A stretch of 64,000 bases of DNA from Armigeres subalbatus (taxonomy: Eukaryota; Arthropoda; Insecta; Diptera; Culicidae): NCBI RefSeq assembly GCF_024139115.2, contig NC_085139.1:250390067-250454066 (forward strand). The letters run 5' to 3'. The notes under the pieces are model-generated. The model was not told the DNA's origin and searched no databases. It worked only from the letters and a program-made list of their open reading frames with translations. A program made the position numbers and the translations under genes. The number at the start of each line of letters is the position of its first letter. Within the stretch, counting starts at the first letter, position 1. Positions 61,374-64,000 of this stretch are shown here, in pieces.

Positions 61374-61729
61374 CACTGAGGATACTGGCCGTAAGATTTT
61401 CATACGACCAAACTTATGAGAATGTTTCATACGAATTAAACTATGAAAATCGTAGGATCTTTTTTCGATCAATTCTAACTCTTATTGGGTATCCAACGAG
61501 ACAGTTTCTTGAAGCGTCGGTGGGCGTGTAGTGTGAACGCACGCCTCCTAATCACCACGTCCATGGTTCAGAACCGGGTTACCTTTTTTTTTAACAAACT
61601 GAAAATATTTCATAAGATTGTCGTATGAAATGCCTTCCATTAGACAATCGTATGAAAATCAATACATTTTCTTGTGGTGAAATTTCAAAAGAGAAACGTA
61701 TGATGTTCTTACGACCAGTATCCTCAGTG
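61374..61729. mobile_element. TA-flanked MITE with CACTGAGG ends
   Basis: CACTGAGGATACTGGCCGTA at the left and TACGACCAGTATCCTCAGTG at the right, with TA outside both. The subterminal TTTCATACG and CGTATGAAAA pairs extend the foldback. The centre (61500-61590) carries GGTTCAGAACC followed by a T run, a weak B-box and terminator resemblance. Confidence 0.8.
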
Positions 61730-61739
61730 TAATGTTCTT

Positions 61740-64000
61740 AGCTTAATCCCTACTATAATAGTTGTTAGTACCCACCACAGTGTCATTCTCGCAAATAATG
61801 CAGCTCAATAGTTTGTTTAGCTAAATACCGAAAGTTCCTCCCAATGTATCTAATACTTTCAAGCGCAGTAACTATTTTCAATCAGTTTTATCTCTTACAA
61901 ACCCCATCGAATCAATCGAAATAGCTTAGTTGTACACACTCACAGAATCTAGGCCGAACTGGAAAAAAGTATTAAAAACTACTGTTTAGTTGGACGGTCA
62001 CAAATCGAATAAATCAAAGAAAGCATGCAATCGAACCCACTCCGTGTTTTCGAGCCCTCGTGCGGGCCCGTACGCGGAAAGCAGTTGTAAATTTTCTCTC
62101 CAATAGTTTTTATTCATACCATTGATTGTCTTTATAGCAACTTACACTAGCAGGTCATTATCAATACAATAATTTATGTGTGCATGGGCGTAGTGTGCAA
62201 GTGTTTGTCATCGTTGTCGTGTACGTCGGTATGTCACCTCGTTGTGTCGCATGCGTTTCCCTGTAAATAGGAATATTTTGCAATGCTCAGAATGTTGCTG
62301 AGAAATACTAATTCACACAAGTTATAGGATCCGGTGGCTACCGACGACGGCGGTAGTCTCATCCCATCCCAAGGCTGACAGAAATCTAACCGAATCTACG
62401 GATGAAATCAATGAGTAGAGCAAAGTACCGATACTGAGAGCCTATTTTGTAGCTTTTGTAAGACTAGATATTAGGTAATTCAAAAGTTTGAAAGTAAATG
62501 GTAATTAAAATTGTATCAATAGTATGTACCATTTTTCCTAATTTCCTACTAGGTTTGTGCTATTTCACTGTATTTATGGATATAAACTTCGATATTAAGG
62601 CAAGCAGGATATACCTTCAAGTGGATTGATAAAAATTGTAAAAAGCAAAACTAAAAAAATAGATACTACATGTTTGTATGTTAAATTTATGCGAATTTAT
62701 TTTACTGATCAAAATTTGTAATTTTCAAAAAAAAAATCGACTAATTTGAATGCGGAGTGACTTGAATATGGAGCAAATTTGATTATAAACAATTGAAAAT
62801 CTGAATAAACTTTCCCAAGAAAATTTAAATGATTTTGTTTTTTATTTCGATGACATTTGCTAGCTGGGACAGGCAGATTATTTCACTGCAATGAAATTTA
62901 TTAGTTATTATCAATCAATTAAATAATTATTATTTTCATTTTTCGATTTTGCGTTATTTTTCCTTCCGTGTAGATTTTGTGTGCAAGGGTTCATCACTTT
63001 ATTCGTTCATTCATAAATTCCCCTCTGCAGAACAACGTTTGTGTGCGTATGATGCCGGACAGCTTCCCCTCATTTTTATGCCACACACGTTCACACCGTC
63101 ATCCGTTACTTTGACCATTATCCAATCATAATACTGAGCCTCCTCCGGTGTCTGAGCGCCTGCTACTTAATTCAAAGTTTGTATGCAAATTTTTTGATGT
63201 TTTTCCCTCGTGCTATTCCGTCGTCGTTGAGAAAATCCTTGAAGCCGTCGTCGGCACCGACGGGCTTCCTCATTCATTCCATATGCAGAGTCAGCCGACC
63301 GCCGTCGGTCCCTTTGGTCGGGACGGCGCAAACTGTTGTTGCCTTGACCGAGTTCGTAGCGGCAAATGCTGAAAATAACAGGAGCACATGAGCGATCGGA
63401 GCACTGCCAGCTGGGTTGGCAACGTGGGACCGTTGCGTTCGCGTTGAGTCGTTGTTTCGTTTGTTCAAATCAGGTTCAAATGTGTGTGCGAGAGGCTGAA
63501 GGGCGAATGAATGAACTGCAACTGCACTGAATAAAACCCGCCGATTTTAATTTTTATAGTTTGTTACTGTATCTTACACTGAGCTGATTTGGCATCTATA
63601 AGCTTTGCAAATAAACTTTTCTATTTCTGCACATAAAACTCCGGATTTTGTTACTCTTCAGTTTTATGTGCAACGCATACAAAAAATAAATTAATGTTAA
63701 TTATTATTTTATTGGTATTTACAATTAATTTTATGTGCGGCTACAAATATTATTCATTTGCTGTACTTACAAAATAAGTAAAATCTATGTTGACGTAAAC
63801 TACGTCTAAAGGAAAGACTCGGATACAGGGTAAAAAACGAAAATTCCCAAATTCGAGACCATCACGAAATCATGTAAGATTTCAAACGTTAATAATTCCT
63901 TTATCTTTCGATGGATTTTCGAGATTTTATTATCAATCGAATCGGAAACTCTCCAGCAATTTTTATCCTATTGGAACTATTGATTATCAACGTAAAAACA
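61740..64000. other. No gene recognised to window end
   Basis: AT-rich sequence. The stretch 63000-63540 is GC-richer, with overlapping short ORFs on both strands and could be the edge of another gene's promoter or first exon, but no domain, splice pair or start can be supported. Confidence 0.35.

Noticed and set aside
63148..63468. Short ORFs near the window end as a first exon of a secreted protein
   Set aside because: Some hydrophobic residues on the minus strand, but no credible signal peptide at a supported start.

Overview
This is insect nuclear DNA, most likely from a culicine (Aedes-type) mosquito. The support is intron-split genes with GT-AG junctions, a Rictor protein and a FAM32A protein of clear animal type, and very dense DNA transposons, MITEs and non-LTR retrotransposons of R1, RTE, Jockey and CR1-like type. 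Species cannot be fixed from the window alone. There is no prokaryotic gene layout, no CRISPR array and no operon.

Only two host genes are well supported. FAM32A (minus strand, 848 down to 169, two coding exons, 119 aa) and rictor (plus strand, 2345 to 45692, nine coding exons, 1925 aa) are divergently arranged, 1.5 kb apart start codon to start codon. Rictor is the defining subunit of mTOR complex 2. Its short first coding exon (2345-2393) is separated from exon 2 (36106) by a 33.7 kb intron. All other introns are 60-81 bp, except intron 5 (39086-42528), which holds a 2.9 kb minisatellite with a 24 bp unit.

Intron 1 is almost wholly repeats: a 282 bp tandem duplication with a MITE in one copy (2856-3822), a hAT-like element (3972-6594), a second hAT-like element with a perfect 8 bp target duplication (6699-10347) whose core is a decayed version of the intron 5 minisatellite, R1-type LINE pieces (10.4-13.2, 16.4-19.3 and 25.3-26.2 kb), two RTE copies in opposite orientation (20.16-21.58 minus, 22.73-24.62 plus), a THAP-like relic (27.0-27.3), Helitron-like tandem repeats (28.1-28.9), opposed tRNA halves (29.2), a CR1/Jockey-like LINE (29.6-33.2), a purine tract (33.2-33.5) and a LINE fragment broken by MITEs (33.65-35.0).

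Downstream of rictor, 46014-60329 appears to be one very large unit bounded by hAT-type ends with a 7/8 target duplication. It contains a Jockey-like LINE fragment, a 142 bp MITE with a perfect duplication, a Helitron-like element, a four-level nest of elements (50.5-52.5), a full-length RTE retrotransposon with a 14 bp target duplication (52736-56203) and another hAT element with a perfect 8 bp duplication (56534-60021). The last 3.6 kb holds palindromes, one MITE and no recognisable gene.

All calls come from reading the sequence. Homology statements rest on remembered family features, not on searches. Exon joins are inferred from splice sites, reading-frame phase and protein-family conservation.
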